Assembly: GCF_024172165.1 (NCBI RefSeq)
Contig: NZ_JAMZEB010000001.1
Coordinates: 496,001-560,000 of the forward strand
Direction: 5' to 3'
DNA: 64,000 bases
Source of the DNA: Nonomuraea thailandensis
Lineage (GTDB): Bacteria; Actinomycetota; Actinomycetes; Streptosporangiales; Streptosporangiaceae
Of the stretch, positions 46,189 through 56,432 are shown in pieces; the stretch's first letter is position 1; each line of letters starts with the position of its first letter. Position numbers and translations under genes: made by a program. The notes beneath the pieces were generated by a model. That model saw only the letters and a program-made list of their open reading frames with translations. It searched no databases and had not been told where the DNA came from.

Positions 46189-46609
46189 CAAGAAAGTCGA
46201 TCAGTTCGCTCAGTTCGCTCGTCCAGCCCTGGATGTGAGCGTCGTATTCCGTGCGATGGGTGCCGTCCGGCAACTGGGCGAAGCCGGTCTCGACGACGGT
46301 CAACCGCGTACCGGCGTCGATTGGTTCGAGCGTGAACTCGACGTAGGTACGGCGCGGATCGTTGTCGGGCAGCCCATAGATCTGCCAGGTGAAGCCGAAC
46401 ACTGTCGGCTCCTCCACCCGCTCCACGCGCAGATGGTTCGTAAACCCGTTGGCGAATCGCATCCGGGCCGGACCTCCCGGGTGCAGGTCTATCGCCGCGT
46501 CGTCGCCAAACCAGGCGCTCAGGCCTTCGGCCGTGGTCAGCGCCGCCCACACCTTGTCTGGCGGGGCAGCGATCTGCACGGTCCGCTCGATGCGATCGGG
46601 AAATCCCAT
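46178..46609 (-). CDS. SRPBCC (AHSA1-like) domain protein
   Basis: A 143-residue START-like/SRPBCC protein of the AHSA1 subgroup, small helix-grip proteins that hold hydrophobic ligands. Typical parts are I-E-R-T-V-Q-I-A-A-P-P-D-K-V-W-A-A-L-T, L-S-A-W-F-G-D near 35 and the late G-W-T-S-E-L-S-E-L-I-D-F-L. The ATG at 46609 has TGGAGG seven bases upstream. It overlaps the ArsR-like regulator gene, here in the order SRPBCC first, regulator second. Ligand unknown. Confidence 0.92.
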   Translation of the reverse strand: MGFPDRIERTVQIAAPPDKVWAALTTAEGLSAWFGDDAAIDLHPGGPARMRFANGFTNHLRVERVEEPTVFGFTWQIYGLPDNDPRRTYVEFTLEPIDAGTRLTVVETGFAQLPDGTHRTEYDAHIQGWTSELSELIDFLDAA

Positions 46610-46679
46610 GTCAACCTCCAGCAAAATAGCCACGTAATCGGGTGGGTCAGCGGCCTGCGGTTGCGGGCGCCTACGGACG

Positions 46680-47570
46680 ATGGCCGCCGCGTGGGTGAGC
46701 TCAGGATCGGGATACCGGTGATGAGGGCGACCTGCTGTGTCACCACCGTCAGGCTCGTGGTCGGCCCCTGCTCCACATCCGGCAGCCCGGAGGTCATGGT
46801 CAGCGGAACGCCACGATGGCGGCACCGTGCCCGAAGAAGCCGATGAACCAGCGCGGAGGTCAGGAACGCCAGCGCCATCCGATCGATGCCCAGGAACACC
46901 GATGGAAGAGCCCGCGGCCCGGCGCGTCCAGGCCCACGACCAGGACCTCGCAGCCGCCGAAGCGCCCGATGAAACGCCCGGCGATCACCCCAGCGGTCAC
47001 TGACGTCGGCCCCGGGATGCCGAAGATCAGGCCAGTGGCGAGCGACGACATGCTGCAGATGAACGTCATCAGGAAGATCATGGTGGGCTCCGCGACAAAG
47101 ATCACCAGGTCCGCGCGGTTGCCGCACTTCACCGTGGGCCGCGGCAGGATGCGCGCTGAGGCGAGGGACGCGAGCGGGCAGCGCGCCTTCGGCGACCGTG
47201 GTGGCGAGCAGAGACAACGCGGTGGGGATCGTCATCGCGCTGGAGAAGCCCTGTAGCACACGGCGGCCAGCAGCGTCTCGGGGCTAGCGGCAAAGCCGCC
47301 GAGCACTGAGGCCCTGGCCGGCACGACCATCCTGGACAGGAACGGCGTGCGGCGGCCGAGCAGAAGGATGAAGGCAGCCGCGGGCAGCGCGCAGGCCGAG
47401 GCGATCCAGGGAAGTCCGGAAACTCGCAGTCCGACCCCGGCCCCGACCTCCAGCGCGACAGTCGAGATCGAAGGGTCGATGGACAGCAGGAATCCGGCAC
47501 CGAGCAGCACGAACATGATCAGGCGCTGCCTGCCGCTGAAGCGCGGCGGCGGGATGGTGGCGCCGATGGC
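46680..47570 (-). pseudogene. MFS multidrug-type transporter remnant
   Basis: Decayed major facilitator gene of the EmrB/QacA type. The first frame gives F-V-L-L-G-A-G-F-L-L-S-I-D, L-P-W-I-A-S-A-C-A-L-P-A-A-A-F-I-L-L-L-G-R; later frames give T-A-L-S-L-L-A-T-T-V-A-E-G and T-V-V-T-Q-Q-V-A-L-I-T-G. Frameshifts and deletions join them and the total is far shorter than the 14-helix family. Hydrophobic but non-functional. Confidence 0.7.
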
Positions 47571-47752
47571 CAGGGCAGGAGAGTCCAAAATGGTTCCATT
47601 GATAGCAACCGAATAGTTGCTACAGTATGGCAATCAAATGGTTGCGTCAACAGCCTCCGCTCGGGTCGCATGACCAGCACTAAGCTTGTTCTCTATCCTC
47701 CGGATTGTTGTGCTGAGCGCGGTTTGATCGTTTCGGGGACAGCAAGACGGCC

Positions 47753-48160
47753 TTGAGTGATCATGTGCGGTGTCGAGTCGCTGCTGATTACTACAAGGCC
47801 GTGAGGGTGAGTCTGCTGAACGATGCCGCCAATGTCGAGTCCTCCAAGGAACTGTCCTGCTTCCGCAACGACGTTCATGCCTGCCTCAAGGCGCGAGTCG
47901 ATGCGTTGTTCGAGCTGGCTGATGCGCTGTTGTGCGAGCCGGGGCCGGTGCGCTCGCCGGTGGATTTGACCTTGTCGCCGGAGTACCGGCGCGGGCATGG
48001 CGCCTTGTACGGCGGGCTCAATCACGGCCGGATCGACACCGAACAGCTGCGCGAGGTGCTGGCCGGGCTGCCGTTGCCGCGCTGGCCGGACGGGCGGATC
48101 GTCCTGGCGGTGGATGTGTCTGCGTGGCTGCGCTCGGACGCGACTTGCTTGGCGGCACTG
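47753..48160 (+). pseudogene. Transposase N-terminal fragment (NF041680-like)
   Basis: N-terminal part of a DDE transposase type common in actinomycetes: S-S-K-E-L-S-C-F-R-N-D-V-H-A-C-L, L-F-E-L-A-D-A-L-L-C, R-R-G-H-G-A-L-Y-G-G-L-N-H-G-R-I-D and I-V-L-A-V-D-V-S-A-W-L-R with the first catalytic Asp. After about 48140 the sequence no longer matches, and the catalytic remainder is absent. Confidence 0.7.
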
Positions 48161-49314
48161 GCGCCGATGGGCCTGACCGGCACCGGAGGAGAGCACGTGC
48201 GGAATCCGGCCAGCGGGGAGATGAGCGGCCCGGACGGATCACTGCCGAGCCGCTCATTATTCTCCCACCCGGCCAGGACCGGGGATCGCCTTACACCATC
48301 GAAACCGGGCGCGGTCGTGCAGCGACAAGAGACACGACCGACTACTCCCCTAGGACCTTCCGCGGCCCCGCTGGCCTAAGACGCTGACCATCCTAGTGAG
48401 CCGCTAGCCGACGGCAATCTCGCTCGCTGCCAGTCATCATTGCTTTCCTGCCAGTCGAGGTCGGCGGCGCAGGCCGCTGGGCCGCCACGACGGTCTCCGG
48501 CATCGCTCGCAAATGCCGGAGACAAGGTTACGTCGGAACGCGTCGTGGAGGGCGGACGGAACCATTTACCAGGCCGATCGGCTGAACCTCCCCTGGCTCG
48601 CGTTGTCGTCACCCCGCTTCCGACGTGGTCAGAAGCGTCGGCCAGGCCGGTTCACGATCTTTGGTTCGAGCCGGCGGGGCCGGCTCACCGAGCCCGCCCT
48701 GAAGGCATCCTCGCCAACGTCGGCCGACTCGTACATCCGATCCTTCCCCCCGCGTCGAATCGGCTCCCGGGCAGTGGAAGGTCGACGGATCCAGGAAGAT
48801 TTGCTCCGCCCTCGCGCCGGTGAGTCGAAGGCCACGCCTGGCCACACCCGTCGTCACCCGGCGCGTACCGCTGTCGACCGACGCCTTGGGCAGCGAGTGG
48901 GCTCAACGCGCCGCAGCCACTCCTCCTGCCGCCGGTGTCTGCGATCAACGTGGTGGCGACCCGAACAACCCTGGCCAGCGCGAACGACGTGTCAGAGGTA
49001 CCACGCCCGCCGGAGGTCGCCAGGAACGTCTCGGCCACGATGCCGTCGGCGGGCAGTGTGCCGAGCCGCCGCGCCGCGTACAGATGGATCTACGAGGCGA
49101 CCTGTTCCAGGTCGCGCACTGAACGCCGGATCAGCACTCCGTCGTCGATCACGACCGTCTCTGCACTCAACCTCTCTTCCCGGTAAGCAGGTAGGTCACT
49201 GTGCTGTCCCCCGAAGGAACGCCACCGGTCCTCTGGAGCGGTTGGCCCGGTAAGGGCTCCTGCGGGCCTCTCCCTACACAACGCAACGGCGCACGGGCCG
49301 CACAGTCGCGCTCG
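48161..49314. other. Non-coding stretch with a decayed minus-strand gene
   Basis: No intact gene. On the minus strand 49281 to about 48850 reads as protein-like text (L-P-A-Y-R-E-E-R-L-S-A-E-T-V-V-I-D-D-G-V-L-I-R-R, then after an in-frame stop I-H-L-Y-A-A-R-R-L-G-T-L-P-A-D-G-I-V-A-E-T-F), which I cannot assign to a family. It is interrupted by a stop at 49090. Confidence 0.35.
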
Positions 49315-50379
49315 TCATTGCAAGCGATAGATGCCAGACCGGACTCGGGAGACCGTGGGTGTGAAGGCTGGCGAGCTCGCGGGTCCGGGGTCGGGTGCGC
49401 GGGTGTAGGCGGTGGCGATGAGACGATCGACGGTCATGGCATCAGCGATCGGGCATGCCGGATCCGTCCCCTCGGCAGCGCTGCGCGCGAAGTCGGCCAG
49501 TAAGGGAACGTGCGGGTTGATATCAGGCGGGTGAAGCATGCGGACGCGGGCGTCGTCGATTCTGCCGCGAAGCATCCCCGAGTCCATGGGGTCCGCTTCG
49601 AGGTAGCCGCCGTCGAAGGTCACCCTCAGACGATCGTGTGGCCTGCTCTCTGAGCGTTCGACAGCGACAGCGGCCTTGGTGCCTCGCGGCCAGGTGAGCT
49701 GGAGCGTCGCCTGGCGTTCGGCGCCTCTCGGGAATCGCCGATCGATCTCGCCGGTGATTTCCACGGGCTCGCCCAGCAGCCACAGCAACAGGTCCAGGCG
49801 AGGGCCGCCCAGGGCGGCGAGTAGCCCGCCTCCGGCCACGAACGGGTCGGCATGCCACCGCCGAGGATCGAAGGAGGCTCTTTCGAAGCCAGCTCGCACG
49901 GAGAACTCGATCGTGTGGACCATCCGGTCGGCGAGCAGTTCGCGCAGGCGGATGAACGCGGGTGCTGTACGCCGGTAGGAGGCAGCCGCGACGACTGGAC
50001 CAGAGGTCAGGTCAAACCCATGCAGTGTGGGGACCGAACAGCGCCGGCCGGGAGGAGTCGGTTGCGGCAGCGGGAGCGGCAGGCCGAGCGGCATCTCGAC
50101 AAGCGCGGGCAGCCCGGCGCGGTGCGCGGCGCCTGCCAGGGGTACACGTGCGGCCACGGGCACGGCCACGTAGACCAGGTCGACGGAGTCGAGCAGGGCG
50201 TCGTAGTCGTCGGTGACGAAGCCTACGTCGTACTCACCGATCAGGGCACGTGCCCGCTGAACGTCTCGCGCCCACACGCCCACCACAGTCTGCGACAACG
50301 CCAACAATCCCGGCAGCACGCGTTGCCGCACCACGTCACCGTATCCGGCGATGCCCCATCTCAGTCTCTTTCCAGGCAA
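49315..50379 (-). CDS. Gfo/Idh/MocA-family protein with altered catalytic residues
   Basis: A 354-residue protein of the glucose-fructose oxidoreductase/inositol dehydrogenase family. The NAD-binding Rossmann motif G-I-A-G-Y-G-D is at 9-15 and the C-terminal alpha/beta domain follows from about 130. Most relatives have E-K-P with a catalytic Lys; here it reads V-E-M-P at 94-97, and the G-x-H-x-x-D motif reads G-G-P-R-L-D, so both the Lys and His are missing. This suggests a non-dehydrogenase or structural role. A TTG at 50379 is the only sensible start (L/M-P-G-K-R-L-R-W-G-I). No co-directional partner lies nearby. Confidence 0.82.
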   Translation of the reverse strand: MPGKRLRWGIAGYGDVVRQRVLPGLLALSQTVVGVWARDVQRARALIGEYDVGFVTDDYDALLDSVDLVYVAVPVAARVPLAGAAHRAGLPALVEMPLGLPLPLPQPTPPGRRCSVPTLHGFDLTSGPVVAAASYRRTAPAFIRLRELLADRMVHTIEFSVRAGFERASFDPRRWHADPFVAGGGLLAALGGPRLDLLLWLLGEPVEITGEIDRRFPRGAERQATLQLTWPRGTKAAVAVERSESRPHDRLRVTFDGGYLEADPMDSGMLRGRIDDARVRMLHPPDINPHVPLLADFARSAAEGTDPACPIADAMTVDRLIATAYTRAPDPGPASSPAFTPTVSRVRSGIYRLQ

Positions 50380-51166
50380 TATTCACAACTTTCACTGTTC
50401 ATGCGGAAGCGGTGGCACGAGGAGCCCGGGTGGGCGACGGCGCTAGAGGTCGCCCGCCCAATGCGTGGCCAGGCGGGCTGTGCCGCTTGACTAGTCCGCG
50501 ACTCACCAATCACGGTCATGCGCGAAGGAAACGGCTGGTCATTCCGGCGCGCCTGCGATGGCGTCATCGGCAATCGCCACAAATGTGTAGGCGGAGGCTG
50601 CCGGTCCCGTGCCACCTGAATTCGGCGATTTCGCCTCTCATGGATTCCGGCGGCAACTTCGAGCGCACATACTCATGCGCAAACCCCTCCACAAGAGGAC
50701 TATATCGAGCGGGTCGGGCCCCTGGCCAACTCGCGGAAATCCACCTCAGAGGATCATCGAATTCCTGCCAGCCTGAACAGATTTAGTGCCAGAAAAGGCG
50801 TCAGGCGAATCACCGAAGGTACGGAGCCGTCACCCTGGATTCAGGGATGTCGTCCTGGTGCCGGGACGCCGCTTCTTCTCACCCAGGGGCGTCATGGGCT
50901 GGTCAAGGAGAACGGGCCAGGCCTTGCGTCCATGAAAGGAAACGTCCATGGGGCACTCCGCACCGCCAGTCCAGCCTCTCTACCGCGCGACCTCGGCAAT
51001 GTCACCATGCTGTGTTCGATGACAACGCCTTCGAGAGCTCCCGCTCAGCGCACAGCGGGGAGCCGCACGACCTACCGGGCATGATCACGGAGCGCGATCC
51101 CTGCCACCGTGCACGGTACAGCCGAGGCCAGACTCAGGACGAGGTTTAGGAAGGAGAACTTCTGGC
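50380..51166. other. Non-coding stretch
   Basis: Nearly 790 bases without a convincing gene on either strand. A short open frame at 50847-51149 has no family resemblance. The right end holds GGAAGGAGAA, the ribosome site of the next gene. Confidence 0.4.
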
Positions 51167-51745
51167 ATGAACGCGAACCATACTGAGCTCACCCTCGACG
51201 AGGCCCGTGCCAGGCTGGGCGACGTGGTAGACCGTGCCGCCCGTACTGGGCAGATCACCTATGTGACGAAGGACGGTCAGCGGGTCGCAGCCATCGTCCC
51301 CACCGAGCGTATCGGACGCGCGGCCGACATCTCCCTCTCCTTGACCAGCGTGGACGTCATCGCCGAAGAGACCGGCGCCTCCATCGAGGACGTACGCGCG
51401 GTGATCGAACACATCAGTGCCCTCGATATCGGGGAATCAATCGCGACCATTGATGACAGCAACCTGGTAGGTATGGAGACCGTTGCCCTCTACGCCGTCT
51501 ATGAGCGGCTCGGCCGAGTCATCAGGTTCGTCCGGTCAAGGCAGGCCTGCGAGCCGGACACCGTGACCTTCACCATCGCGGGGCTCGACATCACCGAGAC
51601 CTCCGTCGTCGACGGCACCACTCACACCCGCACCGACACGGGCGCCAATCTGCGTGACGTCGACGAGTACCTGAATGCGCGCGCCACAGACCTCACAGCT
51701 GAGGGCTTTCACGAGGACGTCCCGACGCCTCGGGACCGGTCGTAG
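51167..51745 (+). CDS. Phd/YefM-type antitoxin domain protein with long C-terminal extension
   Basis: A 192-residue protein whose first 50 residues match the Phd/YefM antitoxin fold: T-L-D-E-A-R-A-R-L-G-D-V-V-D-R-A-A-R-T-G, then T-Y-V-T-K-D-G-Q-R-V-A-A-I-V-P. Normal family members are 80-95 residues and are followed by a toxin gene. Here the remaining 140 residues form an extension with acidic patches and a beta-rich end (T-F-T-I-A-G-L-D-I-T-E-T-S-V-V-D), and no RelE, Doc or PIN gene follows. It may be an orphan DNA-binding protein or carry a fused second domain of unknown type. GGAAGGAG precedes the ATG. Confidence 0.8.
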   Translation: MNANHTELTLDEARARLGDVVDRAARTGQITYVTKDGQRVAAIVPTERIGRAADISLSLTSVDVIAEETGASIEDVRAVIEHISALDIGESIATIDDSNLVGMETVALYAVYERLGRVIRFVRSRQACEPDTVTFTIAGLDITETSVVDGTTHTRTDTGANLRDVDEYLNARATDLTAEGFHEDVPTPRDRS

Positions 51746-52491
51746 ACGACGAAGTCGCCGGTTGACGCACCACGATGACCAGCCGGCTGCGGCGCTCCGC
51801 CACGTTCTCCGGATGTCCAGCAAGCATCAGGCCTTCCACTCGAGCCCGGATCGGTGGGGCCGGGTCGGTGGCGGCGAAGGTGCTCTGGGCGCCGATCGCC
51901 CCGCGCTGCCGCCTCTGGTGGCCGAGATCCGGCGTACAGCCCCCTCCTGGAGCGCTTCACGAGCTGTCCGGCTTGCCTCGCACCGGTCGACGCCCCGCAG
52001 CTAACGCAGTGTCGGCGATCCCGTCCATTCAGCCGTGCAATGCCCTGAAGGTGCTGGGCTCTGTGCGGCAAGCAGCCGCCAAGCCGTGAGCTGGTCGGGC
52101 GCGACGGGGACCAGGACGTACTCCTTCATTGATGTCGCCCTTACCTCCGGTCACCGCCTTGCATGTCGGGGGGAGGACGCGTTCACGTACTTCAAACGCC
52201 CAACGCGCCGACGAACTTGTCGATCTGCCGTTCCGGGCTGACCGATCTCAGTAGTCCGCCACCTCGGCACCCGGCCATGATAAGAGTCCGATCGCGCCGG
52301 CTTCCTTGTTGTGCACCGCCACCGCTTCAACCAGGTCCCGTTCGTGGCGACCCTCACGGCCGTGCTGACGCATCTGAAGGGCGCCTCGACGGTGTCGCTG
52401 CGAGCGTCGGCGACCGACTCCGACGGCAACGCGGCCAAGGTGACGGCAATCCGCGCGTACAAGCTACGCCGAAAGCCGCGGCAGCAAGGCG
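51746..52491. other. Non-coding stretch with a peptidase-tail scrap
   Basis: No intact gene. 52320-52475 on the plus strand reads V-P-F-V-A-T-L-T-A-V-L-T and S-T-V-S-L-R-A-S-A-T-D-S-D-G-N-A-A-K-V-T, followed by I-R-A-Y-K-L, which resembles the extreme C-terminus of secreted S8-type (subtilisin) peptidases of actinomycetes. The rest of that gene is missing. Confidence 0.4.
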
Positions 52492-52547
52492 GCCTCCGAT
52501 GGCCGGGTGGGTCGGCCGGGTGGCCGACCCACCCGGCCATCGGAGGC
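52492..52547. terminator. 26-bp perfect hairpin, probable terminator
   Basis: Perfect 26-base inverted repeat (52492-52517 and 52522-52547) with a GGGT loop. It starts ten bases past the stop of the leftward ABC ATPase gene (52558), exactly where its transcript should end. There is no T-run, as is common for GC-rich terminators of actinomycetes. It could also stop transcripts arriving from the left. Confidence 0.75.
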
Positions 52548-52557
52548 GCGCATGGGC

Positions 52558-53322
52558 CTACCGGACCGGCCCGGTGCGGCCCGGTGAGCCGGAATGACCG
52601 CTCAGACTCGCGGCCACCCTGTCCGGGGTGGGTTCCTCCATGACGTCCACCACTTCGCCGTCTCGGATGAAGAGCACCCGGTCGGCGTACGCGGCGGCGG
52701 TCGCGTCGTGGGTGACCAGAATGACGGTCTGCTTCAGGGCACCGACGACCAGTCTGAGCATGGCCAGGATCTCCTGCCCCGACCGGGTGTCGAGGCTCCC
52801 GGTCGGCTCGTCGGCGAAAACGACCTCCGGGCCGGCCACCAGCGCGCGGCAGATGGCCACCCGCTGCTGCTGGCCGCCGGACAGCTCGTGCGGGCGGCGA
52901 TGTACGTGCTCGGCGATCCCGGTCCGGCCCACCAGTTCCCGCACCCATGCCTGGTCCGCCCGCTTGCCGGCAAGCCGCATCGGCAGCTCGATGTTCTCCT
53001 TCGCGGTCAGTGCCGGTAGCAGGTTGAACCCCTGGAACACGAAGCCCACCCGCTCTCGCCGCACGATGGCCAGCTCGGCCTCCGTCAGCGCCGTCAGGTC
53101 GGTGCCACCCACGCTGACCGTCCCCGACGTGGGCTGTGTCAACCCGGCCGAGCACTGCAGCAGGCTGGTCTTGCCCGAACCTGACGGCCCCATCACCGCG
53201 GTGAACGACCCGCGGGCGAAGGCGTGGCTGACGTCCTTGAGCGCGGTGACCGCCGACGGCCCCGTGCCGTAGACCTTCCCGATCCGGTCGAGGCGGACCG
53301 CGGGTTCGATGCCGGTGTTCAT
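52558..53322 (-). CDS. MacB/LolD-type ABC transporter ATPase
   Basis: A 254-residue ABC ATPase of the MacB/LolD/FtsE class, which powers FtsX-type permeases by mechanotransmission rather than substrate translocation through a classic channel. Walker A is G-P-S-G-S-G-K-T, the signature L-S-G-G-Q-Q-Q-R, Walker B V-V-F-A-D-E-P-T-G-S-L-D (the G-S-L-D after Walker B is typical for this class) and the switch V-T-H-D. It begins one base past the permease gene's stop on the same strand, so the two form one system. Confidence 0.94.
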   Translation of the reverse strand: MNTGIEPAVRLDRIGKVYGTGPSAVTALKDVSHAFARGSFTAVMGPSGSGKTSLLQCSAGLTQPTSGTVSVGGTDLTALTEAELAIVRRERVGFVFQGFNLLPALTAKENIELPMRLAGKRADQAWVRELVGRTGIAEHVHRRPHELSGGQQQRVAICRALVAGPEVVFADEPTGSLDTRSGQEILAMLRLVVGALKQTVILVTHDATAAAYADRVLFIRDGEVVDVMEEPTPDRVAASLSGHSGSPGRTGPVR

Positions 53323-53323
53323 G

Positions 53324-55857
53324 TCAGGTGTACCTTTCGTTGCTCATGGCCGCGCGCACGACCAGCAGCGATCCCAGCAGGGCCCCCGCCAGCGCACCGG
53401 CGCTGAGAGGAGCCAGCCAGCCGAACGGGATGAACGACACCGCGGTCGCCGCCCCGGCACCCGCAGCCGTGGCGTTCACGAACGCTACGGCGGCGACCGC
53501 GACCAGGGCCAGCGCCAGAAGGGGCAGCACCGTGAGTACGCTCTCCCGGCAGACCATCCACGCCACCTGGCGGCGGCGCATCCCAATCCGCCTCATGCCG
53601 ACGAACTCCCCCCGGCGGTCAAGCAGCGCCAGGCACAAGCCGTTGATGGCCGATACCAGGCAAAAGAGTGCGATGAGCGCCGACATGTAGGGGAGCAGGC
53701 GGTTGTTCTCGGCACTCTCGGCCGCCTTGCGAAGGACATAGGCAGGCTTGTCGTAGGCGGCGATGGTCGCCCCCGCCTGGAGGGTGGCTTCCCGGTCGAG
53801 CGGACCGCGCACGTAGATGGCGACGTACCGTCCGGACGGCAGGTGCTCTACTGTGCGGTGCTGCGCAGGCAGCACCACCTTGGACAGTTCGTTGGTGTCG
53901 GGGTAGAGCGCGGCCACCGTGTACACCCTGTCCTTCGCCGCGCCCGGCAGCCGGATCCACACGGGCGATCCGATCTGGACCTTGCCGGCGGCAGCGGCCG
54001 AGTCGCTGAGGGCGACCTCCCGCTCGCCCAGGGCGTTGAGCGGGCGACCACGTATCGGCAGGTGCAACACCCGCGTGAGATCTCCGGTCGCCAGCGATCC
54101 GTACATGCGCGGCTGCGGCTCCTCACCGGAAGTCCGGCCTTCCATTCTGATGCTGATCGGCATCATATGGATGCCGACCGCGTCGGAGGTCCCGGCTGCG
54201 CCCACCAGGCGTCGCCGCAGTTCCTCCGCCAGCGCGTTGTTGCCATTCGCCGGCGTCAGCACATGATCCGCGCGGACCTGCCCGGCGGCCTGGTCCGCCT
54301 TGCGCCAGTCATAGAAGGACTGGGTGCCGACGACCACGCCGACCAGCGTCACACCGAGTATGAGGGACGCTGCGGCGCCGGCGAACCTGCGGTGGTTGAA
54401 GACCACGTTGGCGACGGCCAGGAGCCGCCCGCACGCCGGGATCGGGCGGCGAGCGGGCGCAGCAGCCGGCCCACCGCCAGCACGAACCACGGTGCCAGCA
54501 GCCCGACCGCCGCCACGATCAGGCACACCCGCACGAACTCCACGATCATCGTCCCGAGCGGTTGCCCGAAGTCGACCAGGTGGGCGGTTTCCAGCACCGC
54601 CAGGACCAAGGCCGTCACTAGCAGCGACAGACCGGTCAGGAGCCGGCCCCGGCCGAGGGCGCCACCCTCCGCCGGTGCCTGTCCGAGCGCGTCCCCGGGG
54701 CGGATCCGCAGCGCTCGCCGTACTGCCAGGAGACTCGCCGCCAGCGTCACCGCCAGCGTGAACAGCAACGTCCACAAGGCCGGGAGCGGCCGGTAAAACA
54801 CCTCGAACGACACGCTCACCACGCCGAAGTCACGAAATCGCGCGGCGACCAGCGGCGCGACCAGCCCGCCGAGCGGCACCGCCAGCACGGCGGCGACCAG
54901 CGAGAACAGCAGCCCCTCGGCGAGCAGCAGCAGCCTGATCTGCCCCGGCCTGGCTCCGATGGCCCGCAGGACCGCGATCTCCATGCTCCTGCGCCGGATC
55001 GACACCCCCAACGCGGCGGCGACCATGCCGATCGCGATCAGCGCCATCACGTACACCAGAAACCACAACACGTTGTACCCGTCCGATGGCGAGCCGCCGG
55101 GTGGCAGATTCCCCTCCGCGGCCCCCCGGTCCGCGCCTGTCGCGATGCGGAACACCTGCGCCCCCGGCGGGTTGTACGGCTCCAGGATCCGGGCGACGGC
55201 CTGCTGGAGTTCATGCGGGTCGGCGCCGGGACGCGGCAGGACACCCAGGGAGGTGAACCCGCGAGGATGCCCGGCGAGCTCGGCGACGTGGCCATCGGTG
55301 AAGAACAGGGCCGACTGGTATCGCCAGGGAACGGCCGTCGCCGCCACCCCCGTCACCCGGTACGCCCGGGGCATCCCGGCGACCCGCACCTCCACACGAT
55401 CGCCCACGGCCACCCGCGCCGCCGCGGCCAGCCTCGCGTCCACGACGACCTCGTCCTCCCGCCGAGGCGGCCCGCCCTGCCGGATGCCGAACGGGGTCAG
55501 CCTGGCGCTGCCCCAGCCGTGCCCGATCGGGTTGCTGTACTGGTCGCCCGCGACCTGCACCGGGGCGCCGCCGGCGAAGAACGGCGCGACCACGAAGTGC
55601 TCGGGCACCACCGCCGCCACCTGAGGCACCGCGCCGACCGCCGCCACCAGCCGAGGTGGGATCGCCCCCGGGATACCGCCCGTGGTGATGACCATCGGCG
55701 TACCGGCGTACCGCTCCACGACGGGCCGCTGCCGATCGGCGGAGTCCACGACGAACCAGAGCGCGCTGATCACCGTGGCGGAGATGACGAGCGTGATCAG
55801 CGCTCCCAGCACACTGCCCGGATGCCATCGCAACGTCCGCCACGCCATCCACACCAC
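53324..55857 (-). pseudogene. FtsX/MacB-type ABC permease, frameshifted
   Basis: A large permease of about 840 residues with two FtsX domains. The N-terminal part (from about 55857) starts M-A-W-R-T-L-R-W-H-P-G-S-V-L-G, has a long extracytoplasmic region and the first FtsX block (V-M-A-L-I-A-I-G-M-V-A-A-A-L-G-V-S-I-R-R-R). Near 54440 the frame changes by one base: L-L-R-P-L-A-A-R continues in another frame as I-P-A-C-G-R-L-L-A-V-A-N-V-V-F-N-H-R-R-F-A-G, which reads on to 53324 with the second block. So the gene is disrupted or carries a sequence error. It is the membrane partner of the ATPase gene directly downstream. Confidence 0.8.
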
Positions 55858-56054
55858 GACAGTCCTACCTCCACCCGTCACGCCCGCCTCCGACGGCGAG
55901 CCCCTCCCTCCAGCCTTCCGCAGGCACCCGCGTGTGGCTTCCGTCGCAGGAAGGATGTTCCAGGGGTACTCCAGACCCCCTGCGGTCCAACCTTGGGGGT
56001 ACCCGAGTCCCCTGGCATGCTGACTTAGTGGTCCTGCCCGTAAGTTCTTCGGGG

Positions 56055-56405
56055 TCAATGGCTGAGGTAGAGGTCGCAGGCGCAGTCGAGGGCTTCTTGG
56101 GGTGTGCCGGCGGACATGCCGGTGGGCAGGATCTGGTTCTCGTACGTGCCGCTGCTGGCGAGGTAGAGGCCGAACCCCCAGATGGAGGCCGATCCGCCGT
56201 AACGGAGGCGGATGAGGGGCAGCCGGTCTCCGCCGGTCAGTTCGCCTTCGACGTAGGCGAACCGGCCGTGGTAGCGGACGTTCAGGCCTGCCAGCTGTGG
56301 CCAGTGATCGCGGGCGTGCTGGCGCAGTCGCTGGGCCAGGGAGGTCTTGGTCGACTCCGGGATGGCGGGCATGAGCTCTATCTTGCCGTCCGGCGTGTCG
56401 ATCAC
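56055..56405 (-). CDS. Hypothetical protein, passenger of the IS630 element
   Basis: A 116-residue soluble protein with P-E-S-T-K-T-S-L-A-Q-R-L-R-Q-H-A, W-P-Q-L-A-G-L-N-V-R-Y-H-G-R-F-A-Y-V-E-G-E-L, L-I-R-L-R-Y-G-G-S-A-S-I-W-G-F-G-L-Y and A-L-D-C-A-C-D-L-Y. I recall similar proteins as hypotheticals in actinomycetes, but know no function. The gene lies wholly between the left terminal repeat and the transposase gene and diverges from the latter, so it travels with the element. Start ATG 56405. The 27-base gap to the divergent transposase start leaves room for only a compact shared promoter region. Confidence 0.75.
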   Translation of the reverse strand: MIDTPDGKIELMPAIPESTKTSLAQRLRQHARDHWPQLAGLNVRYHGRFAYVEGELTGGDRLPLIRLRYGGSASIWGFGLYLASSGTYENQILPTGMSAGTPQEALDCACDLYLSH

Positions 56406-56432
56406 GCTCCGGGCGGTGGATATCGGGGCAAG

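Noticed and set aside
51746..52150. Toxin gene paired with the Phd-type protein
   Set aside because: Open frames here have no RelE, Doc, PIN or other toxin character and no ribosome sites.
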